Below are positions 54,709-63,722 of a stretch of 64,000 nt of DNA, piece after piece. The notes beneath the pieces were generated by a model. The model saw only the letters and a list, made by a program, of their open reading frames with translations, ran no database searches and was not told the DNA's origin. Numbering within the stretch: the stretch's first letter is position 1; every line of letters starts with the position of its first letter. Source of the stretch: Salibaculum griseiflavum (GTDB lineage Bacteria > Pseudomonadota > Alphaproteobacteria > Rhodobacterales > Rhodobacteraceae); contig NZ_QETF01000013.1 in the NCBI RefSeq assembly GCF_003129565.1, positions 21,105 through 85,104 of the forward strand, in the 5' to 3' direction. A program made the position numbers and the translations under genes.

Positions 54709-57700
54709 TCATTCCGCAGGAACGGCGCTGTCTTCCAGCGAGAGCGGTGCCGACAGGTGCGGCAGCATTTCCTTCGGGCAGACCTGCAGGAAATTCGGCT
54801 TTTCGACATCCCAATGCTGCAGGATATCGGCGGCCTTGCGGCTACCGGTTTCGGCGGCGTGGCGTTCGATCAGGCCTTTCAGCTCTGCCTCCCAATGGTC
54901 AACCGTGACCGGGCAGGTCACCAGCGTTTCCATGTTCATCAGGGCCTGGGATTTGCCCTCGGGATCGTAGAGATAGGCCATCCCGCCGGTCATGCCGGCC
55001 CCGAAATTCGCGCCGATTCCACCAAGGATCACCGCGACGCCGCCGGTCATGTATTCACACCCGTTGGAGCCGCAGCCCTCGATCACGACATGAGCACCGG
55101 AGTTGCGCACGGCGAACCGTTCACCGGCACGACCGGCCGCGAACAGGTAGCCCGCCGTCGCCCCGTAAAGCACCGTGTTGCCGATGATCGTATTTTCCGA
55201 CGCCACCAGCGGCGATTGCATCGGCGGGCGCACCACGATCGTGCCACCCGAAAGGCCCTTGCCGACGTAATCGTTGGCGTCGCCCGACACTTCCAGCTTC
55301 AGACCCGGCGCAAGGAACGCACCCAGCGACTGACCCGCGCTGCCCTTCAGCTTGACGGTCAGGTGGTCCGGCTGAAGATCGTTGCGCATGCCGAAATTGC
55401 GCACGATGTGGCTGGACGTGCGCGTGCCGATGGTCCGCAGCGTGTTCTGCACCGCATATTCCAGCTGCATCTTCTCGCCGTCTTCGAGGAAACGCGCGGC
55501 GTCCTTGACGATCTGCGCATCCAAAGTGTCCAGCACCTCGTTGCGCGGCTTGTTCCGGTCATAGACGATGTCCTTCGCCCCATCGACCGTGATCAGCAGG
55601 GGGTTCAGGTCGAGGTCGTCCAGATGCGCGGACCCGCGGCTGACCTGGGCCAGAAGATCGGCCCGGCCAATCACCTCATCAAGGCTGCGCGCCCCGATTT
55701 CGGCGAGGATTTCGCGCACCTCGGATGCGTAGAAGGTGATCAGGTTGACCACCTTGTCGGCATTGCCGGTGAACTTCTCGCGCAGGCGTTCATCCTGCGT
55801 GCAGACCCCGACCGGGCAGGTGTTCGACTGGCACTGACGCACCATGATGCAGCCCATCGCGATCAGCGCGGCGGTGCCGATGCCGTATTCCTCGGCCCCC
55901 ATCATCGCCGCCATGACGATGTCGCGGCCCGTGCGCAGCCCGCCATCGGTCCGCAATGTGATGCGGTCGCGCAGGTTGTTCATCGACAGGACCTGATGCG
56001 CCTCGGTCAGGCCCATTTCCCAGGGAAGGCCCGCATACTTGATACTGGTCGCCGGGCTGGCGCCGGTGCCACCGTTATGGCCTGAGATCAGAATCACGTC
56101 AGCCTTGGCCTTGGCCACGCCGGCCGCAATCGTGCCGACACCGGAGGACGCCACCAGCTTGACCGTCACCTTGCAGCGCGGGTTGATCTGCTTGAGGTCA
56201 TAGATCAGCTGCGCGAGGTCCTCGATCGAATAGATGTCGTGGTGCGGCGGGGGCGAGATCAGCGTCACGCCCTTGGTCGAGTGCCGCAAACGCGCGATCA
56301 GATCGGTGACCTTCATGCCGGGCAGCTGGCCACCCTCGCCGGGCTTGGCGCCCTGGGCCACCTTGATTTCCAGCTCTTCGCACTGGTTGAGGTATTCAGC
56401 GGTCACACCGAACCGGCCCGATGCCACCTGCTTGATCTTGGCGGACGGGTTATCGCCATTGGGCTCCGGCACGAAATGCGCCGGATCCTCGCCACCTTCG
56501 CCGCTGTCGGACTTGGCACCGATGCGGTTCATGGCGACGTTCAGCGTCTTGTGTGCCTCGGGCGACAGCGCACCCAAAGACATGCCCGGCGTCACGAACC
56601 GCTTGCGGATGCTGGTGATGCTTTCGACCTCTTCGATCGGCACCGGGTTGCCCAGCGGCTTGATCGCCAGCAGGTCGCGCAGGTGAATCGGCGGGTTCGA
56701 TTGCATGGCGTTGGAATACTGCTTCCAAAGCTCGAACGACGCCCGATTGCAGGCCTGCTGCATCAGGTGCATGGTCGTCGCTTCCCAAGCGTGTTTCTCG
56801 CCCGAGCGGCGCGCCTTGTAGAAACCACCGATGGGCAGAACGTCCTGGCCACCCTGCCAGCCCTGCGCGTGGACCTGTTCGACCTTTTTCTGCAGGCCGG
56901 TCAGGCCGATGCCCGAGATGCGGCTGTGCATGCCCGGGAAGAACTCGTTGACCATGGCGCGGGACAGGCCCACGGCCTCGAAATTCAACCCGCCACGATA
57001 GGACGAGATGACCGAGATCCCCATCTTGGCCATGATCTTGAGCAAGCCCTGGTCGATGGCGTTGCGATAGCGGGCCACGGCCTCGGTCAGGGTCATGTCC
57101 AGCAGGCCGCGCTCGATGCGATCATCGAGGCTGTCCTCGGCCAGATAGGCGTTGACGACCGTGGCGCCACAGCCGACGAGCACGGCAAAATAATGCGGAT
57201 CGATGCATTCCGCCGAGCGCACGTTGATCGAGGAGAACGTCCGCAGACCCTTGCGTGTCAGCCAGCTGTGCACGGCACTGGTGGCCAGGATCATCGGCAT
57301 CGGCACCTTGTCCGGGTTCTGATGCTGATCGGTCAGGATCAGGTGCCCGGCACCGGAGCGCACGGCGTCCTCTGCCTCTTCGCGGATTCGGGCCAATGCG
57401 TCGCGCAAGGCGTCTTGCCCGCCACCGGCCGGGAAGGTGCAGTCGATCTCGACCGACGGGGCATTGAACGCCTCGACCAGAGCATCCCATTGGGCATTGC
57501 CCACGAACGGGCTCTCCAGCACGAGAATCTCGGTCTGGCTGCTGTCCTCGTCCAGCACGTTCTTGAGGTTGCCGAAGCGGGTCTTGAGGCTCATCACCCG
57601 GAATTCGCGCAAGCTGTCGATCGGCGGGTTGGTGACCTGGCTGAAATTCTGGCGGAAGAAGTGGCTCAGCGGACGATACTTGTCGGACAGGACCGCACTG

Positions 57701-59247
57701 GGCGTATCGTCGCCCATCGAGGCGATGGCTTCTTTGCCATCCTCTGCCATGGGAACAAGGATGCTCTCCAGTTCTTCGATACTGTATCCGGCGGCGATCT
57801 GGCGCTTGCGCAGCTCGGCCCCGGAATAGAGAGGCGTCTCGGTCACGCCGGACAGCTTCGTTTCAAGGTCGTTGATCTTGCCGACCCAATCACCGAAGGG
57901 CAGCGCGCGGGCCAGCTTGTTCTTGATCTCGGTGTCATGGAACAACTCGCCCTTGGCCATGTCGATGGCCAGCATCTGGCCCGGTCCCAACGCGCCCTTT
58001 TCAGCAACGGTGGCTTCATCCGTGGGCACCATCCCCACCTCGGACCCGGCAATGACCAGCCCGTCGCCGGTGACGACGTAGCGCATGGGACGCAGACCGT
58101 TGCGGTCGAGCCCCGCGCAGACCCAGCGCCCATCGGTCATGGCCAGGGCGGCCGGGCCGTCCCAGGGCTCCATCACGGAGTTGCAGTAGGAATACATGTC
58201 GCGCCAGGCCTGCGGCAGTTCGGTGGCCTGCTTCGACCAGCTTTCCGGCACCATCAGGGTCTTGGCCATCGGCGCCGAGCGGCCCGACCTCACCAGGACC
58301 TCGAACACCGCATCCAGCGCGGCCGAGTCCGACGAGCCTTGCGGAACGATTGGCTTGATATCCTCGGCCATGTCGCCGAACGCGGCGCTGGCCATGCGGA
58401 TCTCGTGGCTTTTCATCCAGTTCAGGTTGCCCTTGAGCGTGTTGATTTCGCCGTTATGGGCAAGCATCCGGAAGGGTTGCGCCAGCCACCATTGCGGGAA
58501 CGTGTTGGTGGAATAGCGCTGGTGATAGATGGCGAAGGCGCTTTCGAACCGCTCGTCCTGCAAATCGGGATAGAATTCGGCAACCTGCTCGGCCAGCATC
58601 ATGCCCTTGTAGATGATCGACCGGCAGGACAGCGAGGCAAGGTAGAGTTCCTTGACGCCAGCCGCAGCGGCAGCCTTCTCGATCCGGCGGCGGATCACGT
58701 AGAGCTCGCGCTCGAAGGTTTCTTCGTCCACGCCCTTGGAATTGGAAATCAGGATCTGCTCGATCTCGGGGCGGGTGGCGTTGGCCTTTTCACCCAGGCA
58801 CTCGATCGCCACGGGCACATGCCGCCAGCCATAGATATAGTAGCCCATGCGCAGCACTTCGGATTCCACGATGGTCCGGCAGGTTTCCTGCGCGCCGAAA
58901 TCCGTGCGCGGCAGGAACACCTGGCCCACGGCCAGCAATTCGTCCTTGCGCGGCGTGTGGCCGGTGCGTTCGACCTGGTCGTAGAAGAAGGGCACGGGAA
59001 TCTGCACGTGGATGCCCGCGCCGTCGCCGGTCTTGCCATCCGCATCGACCGCACCCCGATGCCAGACGGCCTTGAGCGCATCGATGCCGTTCTGCACCAC
59101 CTGGCGCGACGGTTTGCCATCAAGGGACACGACAAGGCCGACGCCGCAATTGGCTTTCTCGTCTTCTGGCCGATACAGGCCGTTCTCGGCCATCCAGTCA
59201 CGCTTCGCCTGTTCCTGTGCGGCCCAATCGGCGTCAAACTTGGTCAT
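54709..59247 (-). CDS. gltB: Glutamate synthase (NADPH) large subunit
   Basis: 1512 residues from the ATG at 59247, with GAGGAG eight bases upstream. Class II amidotransferase domain begins at Cys34 in ANCGVGLVV after a cleavable propeptide. Central and FMN domains follow; HNGGTGASPATSIKYAGLPWEMGL is the FMN signature and CIMVRQCQSNTCPVGVC binds the 3Fe-4S cluster. The C-terminal glutamine-amidotransferase-like beta-helix has GGTIVVRPP and GGVAVILGG. With GltD it makes two glutamates from glutamine and 2-oxoglutarate. Confidence 0.98.
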   Translation of the reverse strand: MTKFDADWAAQEQAKRDWMAENGLYRPEDEKANCGVGLVVSLDGKPSRQVVQNGIDALKAVWHRGAVDADGKTGDGAGIHVQIPVPFFYDQVERTGHTPRKDELLAVGQVFLPRTDFGAQETCRTIVESEVLRMGYYIYGWRHVPVAIECLGEKANATRPEIEQILISNSKGVDEETFERELYVIRRRIEKAAAAAGVKELYLASLSCRSIIYKGMMLAEQVAEFYPDLQDERFESAFAIYHQRYSTNTFPQWWLAQPFRMLAHNGEINTLKGNLNWMKSHEIRMASAAFGDMAEDIKPIVPQGSSDSAALDAVFEVLVRSGRSAPMAKTLMVPESWSKQATELPQAWRDMYSYCNSVMEPWDGPAALAMTDGRWVCAGLDRNGLRPMRYVVTGDGLVIAGSEVGMVPTDEATVAEKGALGPGQMLAIDMAKGELFHDTEIKNKLARALPFGDWVGKINDLETKLSGVTETPLYSGAELRKRQIAAGYSIEELESILVPMAEDGKEAIASMGDDTPSAVLSDKYRPLSHFFRQNFSQVTNPPIDSLREFRVMSLKTRFGNLKNVLDEDSSQTEILVLESPFVGNAQWDALVEAFNAPSVEIDCTFPAGGGQDALRDALARIREEAEDAVRSGAGHLILTDQHQNPDKVPMPMILATSAVHSWLTRKGLRTFSSINVRSAECIDPHYFAVLVGCGATVVNAYLAEDSLDDRIERGLLDMTLTEAVARYRNAIDQGLLKIMAKMGISVISSYRGGLNFEAVGLSRAMVNEFFPGMHSRISGIGLTGLQKKVEQVHAQGWQGGQDVLPIGGFYKARRSGEKHAWEATTMHLMQQACNRASFELWKQYSNAMQSNPPIHLRDLLAIKPLGNPVPIEEVESITSIRKRFVTPGMSLGALSPEAHKTLNVAMNRIGAKSDSGEGGEDPAHFVPEPNGDNPSAKIKQVASGRFGVTAEYLNQCEELEIKVAQGAKPGEGGQLPGMKVTDLIARLRHSTKGVTLISPPPHHDIYSIEDLAQLIYDLKQINPRCKVTVKLVASSGVGTIAAGVAKAKADVILISGHNGGTGASPATSIKYAGLPWEMGLTEAHQVLSMNNLRDRITLRTDGGLRTGRDIVMAAMMGAEEYGIGTAALIAMGCIMVRQCQSNTCPVGVCTQDERLREKFTGNADKVVNLITFYASEVREILAEIGARSLDEVIGRADLLAQVSRGSAHLDDLDLNPLLITVDGAKDIVYDRNKPRNEVLDTLDAQIVKDAARFLEDGEKMQLEYAVQNTLRTIGTRTSSHIVRNFGMRNDLQPDHLTVKLKGSAGQSLGAFLAPGLKLEVSGDANDYVGKGLSGGTIVVRPPMQSPLVASENTIIGNTVLYGATAGYLFAAGRAGERFAVRNSGAHVVIEGCGSNGCEYMTGGVAVILGGIGANFGAGMTGGMAYLYDPEGKSQALMNMETLVTCPVTVDHWEAELKGLIERHAAETGSRKAADILQHWDVEKPNFLQVCPKEMLPHLSAPLSLEDSAVPAE

Positions 59248-59297
59248 GGTCTTGCTCCTCGTTTCGCCCATTCGGGCGCGCTTGATCGGTTATGCGG

Positions 59298-59987
59298 TCA
59301 ATCCGTGCGGTAGGACGACATGACGACGCCACAGCCATATTTCGGATTGACGGATAGAAAGCCCGGTTCGCCGGGAAAGATGAATTCGACGGGAGTGCCG
59401 TCACTTTCGAAACTGCCATCGGACGTCTGGTACTCGCTGACCCCCGAAAGGAAGACGCGCCACTCAGGGTGCACGAATTCACGCCCCTGCCCGCGCCAAA
59501 GCTCTTCGCCGTCGGCGCTGCGCGACACGATTTCGTATTCGGTGCGTAGAAGCGTCACGTCGTCGATCACGACGCGTTCGCCGGTCAGTCGATCTTCGCC
59601 AGTGTAGCGGGTCGGCCCGATCTCGTCGCTTTCGGTCACGAAATCCCAGGTGTCGCGGTCATTCGCCAGAAGCTCGCTCAACGACGCACGGTCGGCCGGA
59701 TTGGATTCGAGGCGTTCGGAATGGCCGGACAGAAGATGAAAGCTCTCGATCCACTGGGCCTCGGAATCGACTCGGCCGACATAGGTAATCATCTCTTCAT
59801 CCAGGTCGGCGCGGCGGGTATGGCCCGCCGGGTCTGCCTCGCAGGTGAACATGTGGCTAACGGTGCAATCCTTGCCCTGAACGGTCACGAAGGCCTCGCA
59901 GCCGTCGGGCATCTGGAACGTCTGGCCAACCGCCCAACCGGGCGCTGCCAGCATCGCGGCGATGCTCATTATTGCGACTGTCTTCAT
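59298..59987 (-). CDS. Periplasmic hypothetical protein inserted between gltD and gltB
   Basis: 229 residues. AGGAG before the ATG at 59987; Sec signal peptide MKTVAIMSIAAMLAAPGWA. Four cysteines: CEAFVTVQGKDC and MFTCEADPAG, and a C-terminal YGCGVV. The rest is beta-rich with RVDSEAQWIESFHLL and RYTGEDRLTGERVVI. No family recognised. The frame to 60164 runs into gltD and is not used. Spacing of 49 and 50 bases to its neighbours and common direction suggest one transcript with gltD and gltB, although its role in glutamate synthesis is unclear. Confidence 0.78.
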   Translation of the reverse strand: MKTVAIMSIAAMLAAPGWAVGQTFQMPDGCEAFVTVQGKDCTVSHMFTCEADPAGHTRRADLDEEMITYVGRVDSEAQWIESFHLLSGHSERLESNPADRASLSELLANDRDTWDFVTESDEIGPTRYTGEDRLTGERVVIDDVTLLRTEYEIVSRSADGEELWRGQGREFVHPEWRVFLSGVSEYQTSDGSFESDGTPVEFIFPGEPGFLSVNPKYGCGVVMSSYRTD

Positions 59988-60036
59988 CCTGCGCTCCTGT
60001 TTCTGGCCGACCACTCGGGCCGGCGAGGCACCCGGC

Positions 60037-61470
60037 CTATTCCGCGGCGACCGATGCCCCTTGGGACAGATCCTCCAGGATCGCGTCGGCCGCATCGCGA
60101 CCGTCCTTGATCGCCCAGACGACAAGGCTGGCCCCACGGACGATGTCGCCGGCGGCATAGACACCGTCGAGGCTCGTCAGACCCGTGGTGAACGCGGCCT
60201 TCACGGTGCCCCAGCGGGTCACCTCCAGCCCGTCAACGCCCCACAGCCGCGGCAGATCCTCGGGCTCGAAGCCCAGCGCCTTGATGACCAGGTCAGCCTC
60301 TTCGACATAGTCGCTGCCCTCGATCAGCTCGGGCATCTGGCGACCACTGGCATCGGGTGCGCCAAGGCGCATTTGCTGAACCATGACCCCTTCGACCGCG
60401 TCCCCTGTGAACCCCTTGGGCGCGGACAGCCAGACGAATTCGACACCCTCTTCCTCGGCATTCTGCACTTCGCGCTGCGAACCGGGCATGTTGGCCCGAT
60501 CCCGGCGATACAGGCACTTGACGCTTTCGGCGCCCTGGCGGATCGCCGTGCGCACGCAATCCATGGCGGTGTCACCACCGCCGATCACGACAACCTTCTT
60601 GCCTTGCGCATTCAGCTCGCCGCTTTCGAATTCCTCGACATCGTCGCCAAAACTCTTGCGGTTCGAGGCGGTCAGGTAGTCGATTGCCCGAACGATCCCG
60701 TCGGCCCCCGACCCGGGGGCGGGCAGTTCGCGCGACTTGTAGACGCCGGTGGCAATCAGCACGGCCTCGTGCTTGCCGCGGATGGCATCGAACGAGATAT
60801 CCTCGCCCACATTGCAGTTGGTGACGAATTCGACACCAGCATCTTCAAGCTGCTTGATGCGGCGCATGACCACGTCCTTCTCAAGCTTGAAGCCCGGTAT
60901 GCCGTAGGTCATCAGCCCGCCCGCGCGGTCATAGCGGTCATAGACGGTCACCTGCACGCCAGCACGACGCAGCCGTTCGGCGGCGGCCAGCCCGGCCGGC
61001 CCGGCACCGATGATCCCGACGCTTTCCGACCGTTCCGCATGGGGGGTGATCGGCTTGACCCAGCCCTTTTCCCAAGCGGTGTCGGTGATGTATTTTTCGA
61101 CCGAGCCGATGGTCACGGTGCCGTGGCCCGACTGTTCGATCACGCAATTCCCTTCGCACAGGCGATCCTGCGGGCAGATCCGGCCGCAGATTTCCGGGAA
61201 GGTATTGGTCGCCTGGCTCAACTCGTAGGCTTCTTCCAGACGATTCTCGGCGGTCAAGCGCAGCCAGTCCGGAATGTTGTTGTGAAGCGGGCAATGCGAC
61301 TGGCAATAGGGCACACCGCATTGGCTGCAGCGCGCCGCCTGTTCCTTGGCCTTCTCGTCCGCGTATTCGGCGTAGATCTCGTGGAAATCGGTCCGGCGCA
61401 GGTCGGGGGCGCGCTTTTCCGGCATATCCCGTTCCACGTCGACAAACTTGAGCATCTTCTGATCGGCCAC
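60037..61470 (-). CDS. gltD: Glutamate synthase (NADPH) small subunit
   Basis: 477 residues from a GTG with GGAGG upstream. N-terminal 4Fe-4S cysteines are CSQCGVPYCQSHCP and CPQDRLCEGNC. FAD motif GIIGAGPAGLAAAERLRRAG near 150, GGLMTYGIPGFKLEK, NADPH motif VVIGGGDTAMDCVRTA, and the C-terminal DGVYAAGDIVRGASLVVWAIKDGRDAA. It takes electrons from NADPH and passes them to GltB. First in the minus-strand operon gltD-hyp-gltB. Confidence 0.97.
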   Translation of the reverse strand: MADQKMLKFVDVERDMPEKRAPDLRRTDFHEIYAEYADEKAKEQAARCSQCGVPYCQSHCPLHNNIPDWLRLTAENRLEEAYELSQATNTFPEICGRICPQDRLCEGNCVIEQSGHGTVTIGSVEKYITDTAWEKGWVKPITPHAERSESVGIIGAGPAGLAAAERLRRAGVQVTVYDRYDRAGGLMTYGIPGFKLEKDVVMRRIKQLEDAGVEFVTNCNVGEDISFDAIRGKHEAVLIATGVYKSRELPAPGSGADGIVRAIDYLTASNRKSFGDDVEEFESGELNAQGKKVVVIGGGDTAMDCVRTAIRQGAESVKCLYRRDRANMPGSQREVQNAEEEGVEFVWLSAPKGFTGDAVEGVMVQQMRLGAPDASGRQMPELIEGSDYVEEADLVIKALGFEPEDLPRLWGVDGLEVTRWGTVKAAFTTGLTSLDGVYAAGDIVRGASLVVWAIKDGRDAADAILEDLSQGASVAAE

Positions 61471-61686
61471 GTCCCATCCTCCAACAGAGCCCCGAGAGCG
61501 CCCCGTTTAAACCGAACCGGAACAGAATAAAAGTCATTATTGTTGACCTAGTTTGTGGAAATAGTCGCTTGCGGTGACTTGCGCCAGTCATCAAAGGGCA
61601 TTTTTATGTCCGTTTCGGACCTATTGCCCGGCTTTCGCTTTTTCGCACCTGATGTAGAAACGTCGGAAACGAATCAGGCACCCCGC

Positions 61687-62490
61687 ATGTCGCTATTCAC
61701 GCTGATCCTTGTCTCTGTCGTCCAGGGCATCACCGAGTTCCTGCCGATCTCTTCGTCGGGTCACTTGATCCTGATCCCGCAGGTGACGGGTGGCGCGGAC
61801 CAGGGGCAGGTGATCGACGTGGCTGTGCATGTCGGAACCTTGCTGGCCGTGATCGGCTATTTCTGGCGCGACGTGCGCGGGGCGCTTCTCGGGCTGCCCA
61901 GGTTGCTGCACGGCAAGGCCGATACCGAAGGCGCGCGGCTGGCATTATTGCTGATTATCGCGACAATTCCGGCGGTTCTGTTCGGGCTGGCTCTGAAACT
62001 GACCGGGCTGGACGACATGATGCGATCCATGGCGCTGATCGGCTGGACCATGCTGATCTTCGGCATCGTCCTTTACTGGGCCGACCAGACCGGCGGCACC
62101 AGCAAGCAGGCCGGCGACTGGACCCTGCGCGACGCGATCATCATGGGGTTTTGGCAGGCCTTGGCCCTGATCCCAGGCACGTCGCGATCCGGCATCACGA
62201 TCACCGCGGCGCGGCGACTGGGCTATGGCCGCGAAGACAGTGCCAAGCTGGCCATGTTGATGTCGATCCCGGTGATTCTGGCCTCGGGCGTGCTTCTGGG
62301 GGCGGAGGTTGCGCTGACCGCCAATGCACAAGCGGCCCGCGATGGCGCGATTGCCGCGCTGCTGTCATTCCTGGCCGCATTGGCTGCACTGTCGCTGATG
62401 ATGCGGCTTCTCAAATCCGTCAGCTTCACGCCCTACGTGATCTATCGCGTGATCCTGGGACTCGTGCTGCTCGTGGCCGCTTACAGCTAG
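61687..62490 (+). CDS. uppP: Undecaprenyl-diphosphatase
   Basis: 267 residues with eight hydrophobic helices. The two signatures GITEFLPISSSGHL near residue 16 and ALIPGTSRSGITIT near 160 mark UppP/BacA. It recycles undecaprenyl diphosphate to the monophosphate carrier for wall and polysaccharide synthesis. The start is the ATG at 61687; the frame is open upstream to 61555, without family support. Its stop shares the bases CTAG with the stop of the convergent gene. Confidence 0.96.
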   Translation: MSLFTLILVSVVQGITEFLPISSSGHLILIPQVTGGADQGQVIDVAVHVGTLLAVIGYFWRDVRGALLGLPRLLHGKADTEGARLALLLIIATIPAVLFGLALKLTGLDDMMRSMALIGWTMLIFGIVLYWADQTGGTSKQAGDWTLRDAIIMGFWQALALIPGTSRSGITITAARRLGYGREDSAKLAMLMSIPVILASGVLLGAEVALTANAQAARDGAIAALLSFLAALAALSLMMRLLKSVSFTPYVIYRVILGLVLLVAAYS

Positions 62491-63467
62491 GTGTTCAGAT
62501 TGCGCGCCGATTCCTTGATCGCCGCATACTGGCCCGAGGGGCGGAAACGCCACAGGTAGTCCGGCAGGATCGCTTCCATCGATTGCGGCTTGATGCCCAG
62601 ATCGGCAAAGCCCTTTGCATCCTCCGGCACCACGTTATCGACCTTGAGCGACAGAACCTGGTCCTTGGTGATCGGCCCCTTGACGAGGCCAAGGCTGATC
62701 ACCTCTCCGATCCGGAAGATCCGCGCCATCAGACCCGCCATCCAGAACGGCATGTTGAAGATCAGGCGGCGGCGGCGGATCACGCCCAGCATTTGCCGCA
62801 TCAACTCTCGGAAGGTATTCACGTCCGGCCCACCGAGCTCGTAAACCCCCGGCGCGGCCTCGCCCAACGCCCCCTTGACTGCGGCCTCGGCCACGTCGTC
62901 CACATGGGCCGGCTGAAAGCGGGTGTCGCCGCCGACGATGGGCAGGATCGGGCTGATCGTGGTCATGCCCGCGAACCGGTTGAAGAAATTGTCATCCTGC
63001 CCGAACAGGATCGAGGGGCGCAGGATCACTGCGCCGGGCATATGAACCAAAACACCGGCCTCTCCCTCGGCCTTGGTTCGGGCATAGTCACTTTCGGCTT
63101 CGGCGTTGGCTCCGATAGCCGAAACATGAACCATGCGGGCCACACCCTCTTCCGCAGCGATACGGGCGATCCTCTCTGCGCCCTCGGACTGCACGGCGTC
63201 GAAATTGTTCTTGCCGAACGCGTCGAACGTGCCGACGCAGTTGATCGCCACATCGGCCCCATGCACCACAGCGCGCACGCTGTCGTCATCCCGGATATTG
63301 CAGAAGACAGGCTCGACCTGCCCCACCACGCCATAGGGCTTCACGAACATGGCCTCGTTCGGGCGCCGGACGGCAACGCGGACCCGCCAGCCTTCCTTGG
63401 CCATGCGCCGGGCGATGTATCGTCCCAGAAAACCAGACCCGCCGAAAATCGTGACAAGATTGGACAT
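62487..63467 (-). CDS. Complex I NDUFA9-subunit-like NAD(P)-binding protein
   Basis: 326 residues from the ATG at 63467, giving MSNLVTIFGGSGFLGRYIARRM, an atypical SDR Rossmann motif. NCVGTFDAFGKNNFDAVQ, VSAIGANAEAESDYARTKAEGE and RPSILFGQDDNFFNRFA match alphaproteobacterial homologues of mitochondrial NDUFA9. The YxxxK pair is YARTK. Possibly a complex I assembly or quinone-biosynthesis factor. Sits alone, convergent with uppP. Frame to 63626 is not supported. Confidence 0.9.
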   Translation of the reverse strand: MSNLVTIFGGSGFLGRYIARRMAKEGWRVRVAVRRPNEAMFVKPYGVVGQVEPVFCNIRDDDSVRAVVHGADVAINCVGTFDAFGKNNFDAVQSEGAERIARIAAEEGVARMVHVSAIGANAEAESDYARTKAEGEAGVLVHMPGAVILRPSILFGQDDNFFNRFAGMTTISPILPIVGGDTRFQPAHVDDVAEAAVKGALGEAAPGVYELGGPDVNTFRELMRQMLGVIRRRRLIFNMPFWMAGLMARIFRIGEVISLGLVKGPITKDQVLSLKVDNVVPEDAKGFADLGIKPQSMEAILPDYLWRFRPSGQYAAIKESARNLNT

Positions 63468-63635
63468 GGTCTTACCCCTCGTGGCTATCGCTCCCTTGCG
63501 TTTATCGCCCGCGCCCCTGACAAACAAGGCGGATTTGCCGGAAGGCTGCCGATCCGCGCCCGGCGGCAAAAACATCGCGGAATCGCGTTGACAGCATCGG
63601 CGTGCAGGCGTAAACGCCCTGCTCACGACATCTGT

Positions 63636-63722
63636 GCCCAGATGGCGGAATTGGTAGACGCGCCAGCTTCAGGTGCTGGTGTCCGTATGGACGTGGAGGT
63701 TCGAGTCCTCTTCTGGGCACCA
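63636..63722 (+). tRNA. tRNA-Leu (anticodon CAG)
   Basis: 87 bases with encoded CCA. Acceptor GCCCAGA pairs with TCTGGGC, anticodon arm CCAGC-TTCAGGT-GCTGG, long variable arm TGTCCGTATGGACG, T arm GAGG-TTCGAGT-CCTC. It reads CUG. An integrase gene starts 70 bases downstream. Confidence 0.98.
63700..63722 (+). other. Putative attachment site (attL) at 3' end of tRNA-Leu
   Basis: The 3' end of a tRNA followed directly by low-G+C DNA and an integrase is the usual left boundary of an integrated element. The core is expected in the T arm to CCA. The matching attR lies beyond the window, so this is an inference. Confidence 0.5.

Noticed and set aside
56239..59313. Long open frame (1024 codons) on the plus strand opposite gltB
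   Set aside because: It lies wholly antisense to an intact gltB with all motifs. High-G+C genes commonly leave such open antisense frames; no motif or ribosome binding site supports it.
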